Shown here: one piece after another, positions 1 through 12,882 of the stretch
Layout: the number at the start of each line of letters is the position of its first letter
Position numbering within the stretch: the stretch's first letter is position 1
DNA from: Solenopsis invicta
Taxonomy: Eukaryota > Arthropoda > Insecta > Hymenoptera > Formicidae
Reading direction: 5' to 3'
Assembly: GCF_016802725.1 (NCBI RefSeq)
Contig: NC_052669.1
Span: 3,248,501 to 3,312,500, forward strand
Length of the DNA stretch: 64,000 bases
Translations under genes and position numbers: made by a program
Notes under the pieces: model-generated
Told to the model about the DNA's origin: nothing
What the model saw: the letters and a program-made list of their open reading frames with translations, nothing else
Databases searched by the model: none

Positions 1-223
1 TCTAATTTATTCAGTTCCGATTCAACAATTTAATATCGAATATAAATATAGATTCTTTCTATATAGAAATAATTCTGTAAATTTATGTCTTATTTCTAAT
101 TTATTTCTATTTTCTATTTTTAAAAAGTAAATTTCAAAATATATATTATTTGGTTTTAGATATAGATAAAAATATTTCTAATTTATGAAACAACTTTACT
201 ATTTCTAATAAATTTTTATAGTT

Positions 224-263
<40 letters not shown>

Positions 264-1628
264 AAAGAGTGAGAATAACAGAAAGAATAAATGGAATGAG
301 TCTCCAGGAATTTTTGAAACAGCATTGGTTGCATGACTAGCTAAAACTCCAACAGTAATTTGATTACATGTACGTAATTTACGCTTCTCTCCTAAATGGC
401 TTTTGTACTGGAGCATTGAAGTATTGAAAGAGGAGCGTTAACCCAAACAATATCGTTCATAAGATATTTATGACGGGCATTCCGAGAGTAGCGATGTCGT
501 ATAAAACATTTTTCTCGGTCAAACGTACAGCGAGTAAATGTATTAGCCGGATATCGATCGTTCATTTAATCGACATTCGGATAATCGAGGCATGTCGCTC
601 GCACATCTGCACGATATCTGGGAATCGTCTGTAAATCGCAAACTGATCACGTCTTCTCTCGACACATAGAGCATCTCCAACAGATCGCATCTGTAAGATT
701 ACTGTCTATATACCTCATCCTTGATTATATACTTTGAACCGTAACCGAGGAGCAAAAGATCGGATAGCACCGACGCCCGAGTTTGAACACATTTCTGAAC
801 ACGATACAATGTCGTTCATTAATTCAGCAGCACGAAACATTAAGACCAGGGCTTTCAGCAACAACGGCGGTGATTCGATTTCACGGTAAATCAGACAGTG
901 CAACGATAATCAGGACAGACGGATAATGAGCATGGAGAAGCAATGCAAATTCGAATTAGAAAATGAATCAAATTTGTATGCATCGTTTATACATAGGTAT
1001 ATATAAAAACACTTTCATTTTTACTGCGGTTTTAAATTAAAACAATATGAGGTTATTTGTAAAAAAAATGCAATGATTTACGACAGAAGTAACAAAGTTA
1101 ATGCAACGGAAAATACAGGTCTTGCGCACAATTGCATGTAAATTGAAAAAAACCTTGACAAGTATCAGTAACATACGATACAATTAAAATGGTATGCATT
1201 ATGTAAAATCAGTTTAATCAACAGAAAACGGACACACCGTGTCTATATTGCAGAACAGACAATACGTCTCATAAATCACGAAACTTCGTGCCACACTGAT
1301 GTGTTCATTGGATTATTCATTTTCCGCCGTTCGTGCGTCGTCGCGGTGCATCCGCAGTAGCCATTATCGTGTGACATCGATGCAATTCACGATGCGACCT
1401 ATATATGTCCCTCCCCTTCGAAGCAGTGAACATTGTAGCTACTGCGATGGCATTTTAGATGCTCTCGCGCGACGCCAGTAAACGCTGAATCGACACGACG
1501 TTGCGGCGCAAAAATTAACTTCCTTTCACCGCGGGTATCTTTGCGAGCTACCGAAAGAGAGGACGGTTTATAACCGGCGAAAGAAAGAGACGGCCGGTCC
1601 CCGTTCCCAATGCTAAACAGCTCCCAAA

Positions 1629-1631
<3 letters not shown>
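1..1631. other. AT-rich non-coding sequence
   Basis: Apart from the TG array, this stretch holds short AT-rich frames with no recognisable protein, no convincing splice-flanked exon and no transposon ends that I could pair. A modestly more GC-rich patch lies around 440-900, and another begins near 1280. Nothing further is supported. Confidence 0.6.
226..260. repeat. (TG)n microsatellite
   Basis: An uninterrupted TG dinucleotide run of about 17 units, preceded by TTTA and followed by ATAAAAG. The apparent poly-His-Thr peptides on the opposite strand are simply translations of this array. Such arrays are length-polymorphic. Confidence 0.97.

Positions 1632-1681
<50 letters not shown>
1632..1681. 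repeat. (TA)25 microsatellite
   Basis: A perfect run of about 25 TA units. It is self-complementary and may extrude or slip. The Tyr-Ile repeat peptides predicted on both strands across this position are artefacts of the array. Confidence 0.97.
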
Positions 1682-1682
<1 letters not shown>

Positions 1683-2500
1683 GTATAAAATACGTTTGTA
1701 CCTCGCAAATGGCGAATTTCCCGTTTCCCCATCCAGAGACTCCATCAAATCTCCTCCCGTCCCTTCGGAGCTGGAGAATTGTTGCCGCTTCCATATCGCA
1801 TCGGTTTCAAATGCGATGCCACGGTTGTCGCGGTTTCGAAAGTTTAAAAGCCCGCGTGCGCTGAATTAAATCGAGGGAAGAGAGGACTTAAAAGGGTGGG
1901 GAAAAAAAAGAGATAACAACTGAATCGCGCAATTCACTTTTCGCCATTCGCCCTACGATCGCTATTGCTATCTCATCCCCCTTTTCCACCGGCACTATGC
2001 AAACAGATAGGTCTACCGCATCAGCTCGATGGGTGCTTACGGAATTCTATGCGAGTCCGTGGATGTGTAGGTACGAATCGGGGAATGAATGGTTGCGCCC
2101 GCGGTGGTACGGTAGCGACATGACTCACCGCCATTTTCCGGTTTCTTCTCGTCACGCTGCCGTCGGGGCGAATCGAGAGTGCACGGGGTATTCATCGATT
2201 CGTGCACGCTCGGTTGCCTCCTTCCATGTGTACACGATCTCGAAGAAAAGGGAAGAGGGAGAGGGAGCATTCACCCCCAACGAACTCGCGTTGTTCGCAG
2301 TGGACACCGAAAATCGCGACTTTATCCTCGTGCAAGCCACGAATGCAGCTTGCTACCTCTACGTTACGCAAACACTCTGGAACAAGTTTTGTAGCGGTCG
2401 CACCGACGAATGGAGACTCGGCCTGCGGTGTTAAAACTGCTGACTGCCGTTTAACATCTCGCGGGCTGCTCTGCGAATAAATTGTGCTGTATTCCGAGGA
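1682..2500. other. GC-richer, CpG-containing block
   Basis: Base composition rises clearly above the flanks and CpG is frequent. Open frames occur on both strands, as expected where stop codons are diluted by GC. It could be a regulatory or promoter-proximal block. A purine-rich run lies at about 2245-2270. No TATA/initiator pair or splice-bounded exon was convincing. Confidence 0.4.
1997..2434 (+). CDS. Unrecognised 145-codon open frame
   Basis: An ATG-started frame of 145 codons with A at -3 of the start, ending in TAA. The peptide is soluble-looking and mixed in composition, with no signal peptide, no membrane segment and no motif I recognise. It lies wholly in the GC-richer block, where open frames also occur on the other strand (2037-2270), so chance is a serious explanation. 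No intron or polyadenylation evidence is visible. It is reported because it is one of the longest ATG-started frames in the window. Confidence 0.13.
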   Translation: MQTDRSTASARWVLTEFYASPWMCRYESGNEWLRPRWYGSDMTHRHFPVSSRHAAVGANRECTGYSSIRARSVASFHVYTISKKREEGEGAFTPNELALFAVDTENRDFILVQATNAACYLYVTQTLWNKFCSGRTDEWRLGLRC

Positions 2501-4328
2501 TCTTTAGCAAGCGACGTGACATTATCGTTATACGTGGAAACTTGATAAAAACCGCGATTAAAATTTAGATATCACGCATAATTTAAGCGTATACAACTGT
2601 GAGCGCGCTCTTCTTGATTTTACTTTGTATAACGGTAATTTTCCGGGAAGTTAGTTATCACGAGTACAGCCTTCGTCATTTGTATTATTACATGTTGTTT
2701 TATCCTCGTGTGCTCATAATTGTGCGCCGCTGCTTCCGAATATCGTTGATATTGTTAGCAATTGTAGCATTTTCAACAATTCTTTGGGGATTTGTGTCAG
2801 ATTATAAATAGATTTACTGTTACCATTATTACTGGATTCCCTTGGGCAAACGTATATATTCTCTACGAAGCTCGTTATAATAACGTAATTAACAGATACA
2901 AATTCATGATGTTAATTGACATAAAATGTTACTGAACTACCCGACATTAGAACGAATAGGTTATTTCCTCACTTCAACGACAATATAATTTTCATGCGTC
3001 ACGTCAAATTTACTGTCGTTTACCACGTTAGTCGGTGTCATATTTAACATCGTGTTCCAGCGAAGGAAAAAAATCATTCTTTATCCAAAAAATTAGTGCG
3101 AGTTTTAGTATTTGCGATATTAAATTCGAATCTAGATACACATATGTCACAAGACATATTAATGTCGTAATAAATCGTAAAAGAACACAAAATTTCTACG
3201 TTAAAAATGCATATTGCGTTTTGATTATCCAATGTATTGTTCTTCTCGGTTGAGGCGCGACGACATACCACGCTGCAAAATTTGCGACGCAAATCTACGA
3301 CCTCACCTCAAAGAATTGGAAAATGACTATTCTCTTAGGGTCTATGTGACATCCTTTCTCATAGACAGCTGTCACTATAACATAATTTCGAGCACGAAAT
3401 ACACCAATTTATTAACGAGAACGATCGTTGTCGAGGGAGGCGATACTTCGGACAGCGGGCATGTATGTACGTGACGCGCGCATACGTAATCGAAATTGTG
3501 AAATATTTCTGCATTAAACGACAAATCATACATATGTATGGGCATTTTAACAAGTATATTTTTCAAGCCTGCTGAATCAAAAATTCAAATGTCGCGGCAA
3601 GCAAGCAGCCACAGGGCGTTCACAGTTCCGTGTATCTTGAAATGCGAGACTCGTGCTGGCCGACGTTTCACGCTCGAGAATATGTAACAGGAAACTTCCG
3701 ATATGGTAATACACAAAATAATTAATTTAATAACAATGACTAGAAGTGCGACGATTATTCCGCAGTTTATATTAGAAATAATTTGGGAAAAACAATAATC
3801 CTCTCTTCACTAAATATGTTCATTTAAAATAAGAAGATTGATAAACAAAATAATAAAAAGTTAAATTATTTTTGGTCTCATATAATTTTCATACAATTTA
3901 AATATTACCGTTAGTTTGTTTCTTTATTCAACCAATTAAAAATATGATCTATCGATTTTTCAACAAAGGTATTACGCAGTTTTACTATGTGTGCATCATA
4001 ACTTCATAGTTCAAAAGCATAACGTAAATAAAATGTATTTAAACTGACGAAATGCAATCGCGCAAACGAACTAATCGTTTGCAAATATAGTTAGAGTCGA
4101 AATAGGTCAGTCATTTCCGATAAAGAGGTGGACCAACCCCGTTCGATTACGAATGCGAACCCTCGAAACCGCCGCGAATAGCTTGGTTCACGAATTACGT
4201 TCAGGGAGATGCACTGGCGGACACGAAAGCGCCACGCAAGCTGCACTCGACAGCTGTCACAATAATCTGATCCTGTAAGCAAAATGCAGCAATTAACGGA
4301 CACGCGTAAAACCGAAAGGGCGACTGCA
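2501..4328. other. AT-rich non-coding sequence
   Basis: Mostly AT-rich, with short frames only. The frame at 2599-2811 looks membrane-like, but it would need a GTG start and has no eukaryotic initiation context. A slightly GC-richer patch at 3240-3480 shows no paired splice sites. Nothing recognised. Confidence 0.55.
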
Positions 4329-4377
4329 GGAAGAAGTGAGAGAGAGAGAGAAAGAGGGGAAAGGGGAAGAGAGAGGG
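4329..4377 (+). repeat. Purine tract with (GA)n core
   Basis: Nearly 50 bases of pure A/G with a single T, centred on a GA repeat at about 4338-4353 and followed by G-runs. Reverse-strand open frames here read Leu/Ser/Phe repeats and are artefacts. Confidence 0.9.
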
Positions 4378-7300
4378 CAAGAATAGCGTTGCCCGCGGCA
4401 GGAAAATGTGTAGAGATATATACAGAACACACAGAACGTGCATTCTGCCTCTAAAAGCAGATTTATACGATTTACTTCTGATCATCATTCTGGATAAAGC
4501 AAATTTGGTAAACAAATTTCTGTTGAAATGGAAAATAAAATACGAAATTCTAGGCACATTAAATGTAAATTAACATTAATTGAATCATTCGTGTAATATT
4601 TTTCTGATATACTTTTTATTGCATGAAAATGTGAGCTCGCCAAATCGTAATGCATCTATCAAAGCAACTTCAAAATTCTTAACCTCACAATTAGATTTTA
4701 TTTAAATAATAATCTTGTTCCAATCGACTCTTAATCGTCAAAATATTCTTCACTTTAAATATTATTTTCACCATACGACTGCCATAAATTGTATTAAAAA
4801 AGCCAATACTGTTACGTAAGCTTTTCTTCTTTATCAAATAAATCCAAGTGGCATAAACGCTATAAAAATAATCAAGACATATAGGATGATTCCTCTTCTC
4901 AAGAAAATTGAAGGGGACTTTCATTGGCTTACTTTCATTGGCCAGAAAGAAAAAGTCCTATAAACATACGCCCAGCTTTGTTTTCAAAATAAAAAGATGT
5001 CAAAATTGTGAAACGGTATTTTAATTTAAAAAAAACTTAAAAAACGTTTAGAGATATATTTTAGTCAAATTAAATGTGCATTTCATACGACATTTAAATG
5101 TAATATTAAAAATCATTTTTAGTACTGATAAAGCATTTTTACATTCAGGAAGATGAGTCATTATATTAAGTTTAAAGCAGGAAACATGTATAATAGAACC
5201 TTTTTTTTTAAAATAATTCAAGGAATTTTCCCTTTAATTTTTTTTACTTTCTCAGGAATCATTCTGTTGGAATTTTGATTCATCTTTAATGATAGTTATC
5301 TAAGTAAAAATCTAATTAAAAATATAAATTCGAATGCAGTAAAATAGGACCTTATATTCTATATACAAAACAAAACCTTCTAATTTCCATTTACAAATTG
5401 TTCACAACAAAACACCGTTTTAAATAAACTAAATTACTCCAAATAAAGTATGTGAAGCGTTTCATTTTATACGACTCGCAAATGCGCCGTGTGAAATACT
5501 GGGCGTACTATTCACGAACAATCTTTTCAGTTTGCTATCAAAAGACTTTTACACTATGTGAGTGATTAATCAATTTTTTTGGAAGCAGTCCTTTCGAGCT
5601 ACTGCTAAATAAATAGTCAATATATTTTTTTTCGGTCAAGATAAAAAAATACGTCTGTGTATTTGGAAATACAATATTTACAGAAACTTGGACAATCTGT
5701 CAGTTTAACAGTAGTCAAACCAGTGAGTTACACATTTAACAATGTAACGTACAAACGTACGTTTTCAAAGATATTGGCATTAATAGAAAATATATTCACT
5801 TATCATATTATTCGTTTGACATGTAAAATATCTAATTTTCCGAAAATTTACACTGTATACCTCCTACCAACAATTGTCTTGTCGATTTACGTGTACGATA
5901 TTTTCAACATTTTCAGACGTAAAACTATATAAATAGCGTAAATTCCAACAAAATAACTTCACTCAACGAGATGACGTTTGCAACATCATGGTCTAGAAAA
6001 TATATACGCGAAATATTGCTGAGCAACCATGCCTGGAATGTACTGCAGCTATTTGCAATCCACAAATTGTTTTTGAGCTATGTTTGACGGCAGCGTTGGT
6101 AATTTTGAAGCAAAAGATGTGAAAATATTAAGAACAGCTATATTAATTTCATTCAATAATTCTAAATACTATTTGCATAGATAGGTCACTGATGATGTTA
6201 CAATTCCAAATATTTTGGAAGAAATATAAATCACTTTCTATCTACGATAAAATATTCCTCGACTAATTTACAGCATTATTAAAAACATCTCACCTATAAT
6301 TTAATTTTCTTATTTAATATATATAAGTACTGTATATATCAAAAGCGTAAATATCGTTTAAATTCGCCTTACAAGAAGAACTGCAGTATCGTGTTACGCG
6401 CACTTGGACATCTCGCCTGCAAGCAAACGTCCGTCCTGCAAGTATGAACCTGGATCGAGTGTACGGTGCAAAGCAAATTTACGAGGCACCGAAGATAGCA
6501 GACCGAACACAGCGAAACGGAGAATCTGCAGTCAAGCCGAAACCTACAGCGTTGAAAGGACCGATTAAACGCACATAATAGAGTGCTTCGCGAAATAAAC
6601 TAAGATCTAGTTTACTCTTTGATGATAACAACTACCTCTTCAAGATTGCTCTTATTTACGAGTGCTAATATAAAAAAAAAGATGTGTGCGTTCACTTGAT
6701 AATGGCATAGATATAAATTGAAAAACTTTTTCTATGTGCCACTTTTAAAGTAACGTGCGAAAATTGGAGACAATTTTGGCGAATCAAGATTAAAGAGTGT
6801 GACGAAGCATGCATTTATAAAATGAGCAAATATTTCCGCTATTTTATTACAAAATAATCCAGATTCTGAAAATTTTCTAAAAGAAATGTTATAAGAAAAT
6901 TGGTTTATAACGTTTATATTATATAAAGGATATTTCATGTGTAAGGAGACTAAGTGTTATTTGAATATGACGAGTTTTCGTGTAAAAAGTTGAGGCGCCA
7001 AATTAGAGTCCGCCGGCCTAAAGTGTGACGTAACATTCTCCACGCGCGAATCTAATAACTTTGTTACTAATAACCCTCGCCACTCTCTGATGGCCTTTAC
7101 GATATTGCGCGGTTATAAGTTACGAGCTAATTATCGGGAGCGGGATTTTGTCGGGGCGAAAAACAAGTGATTTATGGATGTGATAGGAAAAGGTGCGCAC
7201 CGTGGCGAAGCCTCTACTTCCTTTTCTGAAGATGCACGGAGCTAGTAAAACAATAGGCGAAGCTTATATAAGAAGAAAATTTACTCGAATATTACCTTAT

Positions 7301-8040
7301 AGGTAATATCTTGCAGAGCCAAGAGCCATGTAATATAAAAATAATAGTTGAAAAAGAGACAAGTTTGAAAGACTTCGCTATAAAATTTCACATTTATATA
7401 AAAATATACTTCTCTCACTAAGGGGCGGTTCTACCTCTGGATAAACTGTGTGGTAAGTTATTTAATATATACACATCCATTATACGCCTGTGTGTAGCAT
7501 TAGACAATTATTCATCAGATAATTTATCAGTTTATCAGAAAGTGAATCGTTACTAAAAAAATCTAAAAATCTAAAAGTATAAAAGAGCTAAGTTTCATAA
7601 TTTCACACACGCGCACATCATATCTCCAATTAGTTATACCTTTGATAGTACATTCGGAAATAGTTTACAAATGCATTGATTTAAATATAATTGATATAAA
7701 TATCTCGGCGTATTTTATTAACTGACTCGATGTAGAGCAAAATTGTTCGTCAATCGAATTAATGCGAAAAATTACAAAGAGATTGGACAAAGGCCTCAAC
7801 GGAAACACGAATTTTAACAGAACTAACAATCCTCCAAATAAAAGGGATGTTATTCCTCTCTCCATCACCCTCTTCCCCTGTTACTGCAGAACTCGTTTGC
7901 TTTACCTCGTTCTCACAGTTCAGAGTTTTTCCACGCTGTACCACTGCGATGTATCTCCTACGCGAGTAAAATTGTCGAGATCGTGGTGGAACTATATAAC
8001 GACAGTAACGAAGTCTCGGCCCTGATAAATTCACCGAAGC
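4378..8040. other. AT-rich non-coding sequence
   Basis: Apart from the possible element at 4967-5507, this contains AT-rich DNA with short frames (for example 5657-5932) whose hydrophobic look follows from base composition. A moderately GC-rich patch spans about 6990-7220. A distinctive GC-rich 25-mer region near 7420-7445 resembles a repeat terminus, but no partner was found. Confidence 0.5.
4967..5507. mobile_element. Possible degraded TA-flanked element
   Basis: The 9-mer TACGCCCAG at 4967 recurs as its reverse complement CTGGGCGTA ending at 5507, enclosing about 540 bp of AT-rich sequence. Read as a TA target duplication plus a 7-bp inverted terminus CGCCCAG, it resembles a decayed Tc1/mariner-type MITE. 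Matching fades beyond the first 9-10 bases, so coincidence is quite possible. Confidence 0.2.
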
Positions 8041-8395
8041 GGAAGCTTACCTCCCCCGCTGCTGCTGCTGCCTCGGCACCAACCCCTCATCGGCTTCAAT
8101 GGCCGCGCAAGCCATGAGCAGTCACGAAAGTTTCAACGAGACGGCCGCTTCAAGATCGCCAGCAAAATCGACCTTTCTTCCGACGTGGCGAAGCCCGGGG
8201 CTCGCCTCTAATTACAGCTCGGTACCCGTCTCGATGGCGACGTTACTTCGGCACGACGGAAATTCGCCAAGTGAATCGCAACACGTTCGCCGCACGTTCT
8301 CCCTCCTGCTTCCGTTATTGGTGCCTCTTCCGCGTCATCGGCTTGATTTTCCCGACAAGAATGCGCGACTGTTCGTGCTATTAATGACTTATTAA
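8041..8395. other. GC-rich block with competing open frames
   Basis: A compact GC- and CpG-rich block in AT-rich surroundings. The plus strand has a 98-codon ATG frame (8099-8395) and the minus strand a 64-codon frame (8208-8402). A minus-strand splice donor sits at its left edge. The block is a plausible first exon/promoter region or enhancer, and strand assignment is not settled by the sequence. Confidence 0.35.
8051..8115 (-). CDS. Candidate first coding exon, partial
   Basis: On the minus strand an ATG at 8115 is preceded in frame by a TGA four codons upstream, so it is the first Met after a stop. The frame reads MACAAIEADEGLVPR followed by four Gln (CAG repeats). It reaches a textbook donor, AG|GTAAGC, with GT at 8050-8049. 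The donor interrupts the frame after the second base of a codon. The Kozak context is mediocre (C at -3, G at +4). No downstream acceptor or partner exon could be identified. The plus-strand frame at 8099-8395 competes. The product is unknown. Confidence 0.24.
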
Positions 8396-10478
8396 TTTGC
8401 ATCTTATTATAGAATTAGTAATATAGCAAAAAATTGCTTATAAATAGTGCTTTTTGCAATATTGTACTGAAAAAGAGTTTAGTAATAACTAATAAATGTT
8501 AAGTAAAATAATGGAAATAAAATAATTGTATAATATAATTCAAAATAATTTTACTTTTCTAAATATTTTGTGGGTATATTGTATTATCGGCATGTGATGG
8601 TCGTTGATTATTCGTGTACAATTTCGAACCTTCATGTTTCGACCGTTAAAAAGTAAGATATAGATAATGTGGGAAAAAAGAGCAACAAGACAAATTATGG
8701 ACAACCGAAATTGTTACAAGACCAGTAAAGCAGTCGTGATATAGCAAGGAGTAAGAATCAGGGATTCCGAGCTCAAATTTTGCAGTCCGTTCCGTTAATT
8801 TTTCCTACATAACGCGAGTAGAGAATTCCCGTTACCGATTGCGAGCAAAGTTTATTTCTCCAAAAATCAAAGATCGGACGCAAAGTCGTACGATCGTTTC
8901 GTCCGCGATTAGCTGCTATCCTCGCACCTCCTTGCGAGTCAGCATCGGACCCTGAACGCGAGGTCGCGAGTCCTCAGAGAGTTCTCAGAATCATTAGAAT
9001 CTCGTTAAGTCGAGTCAGACGCCATGCGTCGAACAAGACCCAACTTACATTAATTATTAAATATAGTAAAACCCACACTCTGTACAGGGATTTATTCAAT
9101 TTTCTCAAAATCTTACGATTTAGTAAATATTACTAAATTTGACTATATTTACCAAATATTTAACAAAGTAACATTATATTAACCAAATATTTAATTGACA
9201 TTATTTCACTTAACACTTGGTAGCTTTTAGAAAATTCTTTCAGCGTGTAAAAATATTTCTAGTATTATAATATGTAACTTTTACACTATCTCCAAAGAAA
9301 TATTTTATTTTATTATGTAACGCACAGTACATTTGTTCGGCTTCTGACACATGCACGTAATGCACAATTTTACGTCGTAATTGTAGGCTTCTACATTCTC
9401 CTTTGTAGTTAGCACTCTAAGAAGTCTTTAAACAGCGATGAAATGCCTCAGTGGCAAGACACACGATTGCATTCACAGGCAGTAAAAGCGCCCTTCGCCT
9501 TCCATTAGAATCTCAGAAGACGGACAATGCCAAAGAGAATGCAGAAGCTTTTCGTTATTTCGCTACTTTACATTCGGAAAAAACAGAGGCTTTATCTCAA
9601 ATAAATTCGTGTGAAATCGACTTTCTGAACTACCAACATTAATACACCGCTAGAACAGAAATTTCTCAGTAAAAGTTTCCACTATTAGAATTGACTACAT
9701 TCTACGACGCGCAAGCGTGAAACTCTGAAGTAATATAGTTGATATGGTAAATTTTGAGACATTTAAGTAGAACGTTTCAAATTACAATAAAAAACTTTTA
9801 ATTATTTGTATCGCGTGCGACGCTCCTGCAAGTTAGAAATTATAAATTCGACGATGATAATGGCGAGTCTCTCGATAATCGTAAATCTCAGAAATATCTA
9901 ATCTGCAGAAAGTGCAAAATATCATCGTAAAATGTGCGCAATCGTGAATGATAACGCGAAGAAAGAAGTATTGAAATCTAGAGAAAGAGGAGTATTGATT
10001 AAATATTTATCTTCTTACATTCTTAGGAGAGATCCAATTTCCATTAGCTTAACGCGTACTAATGCAGTGCTTAACGAGCAGAAATGTATGAATAATTTTG
10101 TTGACTTCTTCGGACAAATAGAGATAGAGAAGCAAACTTTAACACGAACGTCATCGACCTTTGTCGCTCTGACTGCCTGCATTAAAACAAACACTAGGGG
10201 CCGTTGCCATTCCGAGGATGTTTTTTATTGCGTGCTTAAAGTACGACCGTAGACACAGCTGGACGCAAATACGCAAGGCACAACGAGGAAGAACGAGGCA
10301 CCGCGATAAACTTAGTTAGGATCCCTCGTTATATATAAAACTCAGTTTACACGCTCAATTTTATGAGATCACTTTGTACGGGTTAAGAGTAGAGCGACAA
10401 GTGTTATAACGAGGCATTTAATTCGATATTTTTGATTTATAGATTTCTTTTCGATCTCGCGTATTATTTTCAATTCAA
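8396..10478. other. AT-rich non-coding sequence
   Basis: Short frames only. A GC-richer patch at about 8760-9030 has no splice-bounded frame. Palindromic TTTAGTAAAT/ATTACTAAA-like and ACCAAATATT motifs at 9115-9205 look like transposon interior sequence, but terminal repeats are not convincing. Nothing else recognised. Confidence 0.5.
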
Positions 10479-11062
10479 CCCTTAAGTACACCACATCTGT
10501 CGACAACTTTAAGCGCATCACGTGGATCTGGGAGATTTGTGCAACTTTAAGAAGTCGTAACTTTGATTCCTACCAATATTTTTCAACAATTTTTTTAATG
10601 AAAATTTAGAGCCTCAAAAATGTGGCTGAATAAATGGTGTTGCCGAAAAATGATCAATTGTACAGTTATTAAGGAAAAATTATTAAGCGGAGATAAAGAT
10701 TTGTAAAAAATTCATTTTTTTAATTAAATCACATTTTTATAACAAAAAATTTCTAAAGACTTTATAATGCGGTATTTTAGAGCTAAAGAATAATATTTTT
10801 TAAGAAAAAAATTATTATTTCTTTTAAGCACTGTCATTTCTTAAAAAAATATATATAATTATGTAGCAAGGAAAATACGATGACAAAAAACGTTACTTCT
10901 ATGCTGTTTAAATTCTAGTTGAGCTCTGAAGCTGATCAACGTAACGATCGATAGTGAAGATTTCTTTTTTCCCTCTATAACCTTCTATCTCATTCCCTCT
11001 TCATACAGCAAGCAATCGAAATTTCGTACAAGGTACTCAGATCCACTAAAGTGTTTAAGGGG
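10479..11062. mobile_element. Possible degraded inverted-repeat element
   Basis: The left end CCCTTAAGTACACCACATCT (10479) resembles the reverse complement of the right end, CCCCTTAAACACTTTAGTGG (ending 11062). Both share CCCTTAA and a following (A/T)GGATCTG or CATCTG block. The interior is AT-rich with no transposase. No target-site duplication could be read, so the superfamily is open. This would be a non-autonomous, decayed element of about 580 bp. Confidence 0.3.
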
Positions 11063-12650
11063 TAATAAAGTCTTCATCGTACATACAGCCGAACATTTGT
11101 CAACTTTATCTTTATGTATCTACTTTTCTTTAATTATTTATTGCATTATTATTTATAAAAGCGTATGTGAACGTGAATAATGTATAGAGTATTTGCAATT
11201 CATTGAGGTCTGTGAGTTCGTCAAACTCAAATATCCGGATTAGTCATCCTTGCGGATTTTGCTCTTTAAACCAAATTTATTACATCGAGATAGAAAGAAG
11301 TGCAATTAATTGTTATAAATTAAAGATGAGAAATATAAATTAAATTTGTAAGATCCTATTCATTAATTATTAATTGGTATTTCATCAATGCAATAATAAT
11401 GCAAATAATAATGCAATGTACTTTGTAGTAAATTTTGTTTGCTTGAAGAAAAAAGCATTATTTCTTTTTATAAATATTTAAAATATTCTTGTTATAAAAT
11501 TTCAAATTATTCCATACATATATACTATTAATGCAGATGTAACAAGTAATTCATTTATTTATTAAATGTTGCTACGATGTAATGTTCGTATTAAAATGTG
11601 CAATTATGTGTAAATGAATATTTTCATACTTTATACTTGAAATTCGTGAACTCATTTTAAATCGATTGCATATTATTGCATATTACTTGCTTAAATATAT
11701 TAATATAATATCAAACAGTAATAAATTATTAAAAACAAATTATTCACATACATTCCTCACGTATGTTTCGTATAAACGCGTTAAAAATAAAAAAGTAATC
11801 GCTTTCTATTGTTAGTACGTATTATAAAAACATTGATTCGGCTTCTTTCGATCAACGGGTTTTCATGGAAGTGATTAAAGCCATATGATATTGCGATAAT
11901 TGGCGAATATTGAATTGTACTGTTAACGGGGTGCTTAATGATTTGTGCCAATCAATACGATATCCTATATGCTTCTACCGAGGATATTAATTAAAGTGAC
12001 ATTTTCGATAACTATGAGAAATGATCACCGTTACCAGACAGTATCGACAGTGCCGCGCAATTTAATGTAGCGTGTCACAAGCGAGAGTAGAATCATCGGT
12101 AATCCTCATCATTAGTATCGCAGGCTTGTGCACAATTACGAAAACGGATGATACCATTGGCATGGTTTCGAGCATTTCCACTCGTTAAACCTTCACGTAG
12201 GTTGCATTAAATCGTTCGCATTGTACTAAATGGATTTCGCGGACGAAACAGGATGTAAAACAGTCTGCAGTATGCGCGTATCCCATTATATATTACTGAT
12301 TTCATGTATTAACAAGGCTTTAAAGGCTGATCTCTGCTTTATCGCATAAGTATCTTCGATTCCTGTTATCTGTATTGGTCATTTGCGTTGCGAAAACAAG
12401 ACAAGCCATAAAACAAATATAAAATATGATAATAAACATTTAAGTTAAAATATGACGCGTCTGTGATTCGACGATGTGAAAGAACCGTAAAATTGCTAAG
12501 TATTCTGCAATGAATAAATCATACGTGTTTGCGAGAATACCTCATAAATAATAGGAACTATGATAGTGACGATATATATTGTATAATCCGTACGTTGATA
12601 CGCTTACTTTACCATGGACTATCCATTAGTGTAATTATTAGGTACATCAA
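11063..12650. other. AT-rich then mixed non-coding sequence
   Basis: AT-rich to about 11850 with nothing recognised. From about 11860 to 12310 composition becomes balanced, with several homeodomain-type ATTA/TAATTA cores and GATA/CGATAA motifs. This is compatible with a cis-regulatory module but not proof of one. Confidence 0.4.
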
Positions 12651-12660
12651 GACCGTAAGT

Positions 12661-12745
12661 ACGAGCGGGAAGGAGAGCAAAGGAGGAGGGAGGAGCAGAG
12701 GGTGGAAGAAAAGAGGGAGGAAGGAAAGAGGGAGAGAGTATCAGC
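12661..12745 (+). repeat. Purine-rich GGAGG/GAGGG tract
   Basis: About 80 bases dominated by GGA and GAGGG runs with very few pyrimidines. The 97-codon frame across it reads Lys/Arg/Gly repeats and is composition-driven. It may form triplex or G-rich structures. It lies 140 bp from the stronger G-run cluster at 12883. Confidence 0.85.
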
Positions 12746-12882
12746 ACAAAAATGTCGATGGGATGGTAACGAGATACTGGCGCGTCTATAATTCCATGCC
12801 TCGCGCACCCTTACTTAATTAGCTGGATGATACCATTAACGAAGCAACCTCGATTTTCATTCCCAGACGCGGGAAGAAGAGA

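Noticed and set aside
1399..1864. Three frames of 66-131 codons on both strands across 1610-1800
   Set aside because: All are carried through the (TA)25 array as Tyr-Ile repeats and have no independent support.
2599..2811. 70-codon membrane-like frame
   Set aside because: It starts with GTG, lies in AT-rich DNA where hydrophobic codons are over-represented, and lacks any supporting signal.
9074..9258. Possible MITE with CACTCTG... and ...CAGCGTG ends
   Set aside because: The termini match over only a few scattered bases and the left TA is absent. The palindromic interior alone is not enough.
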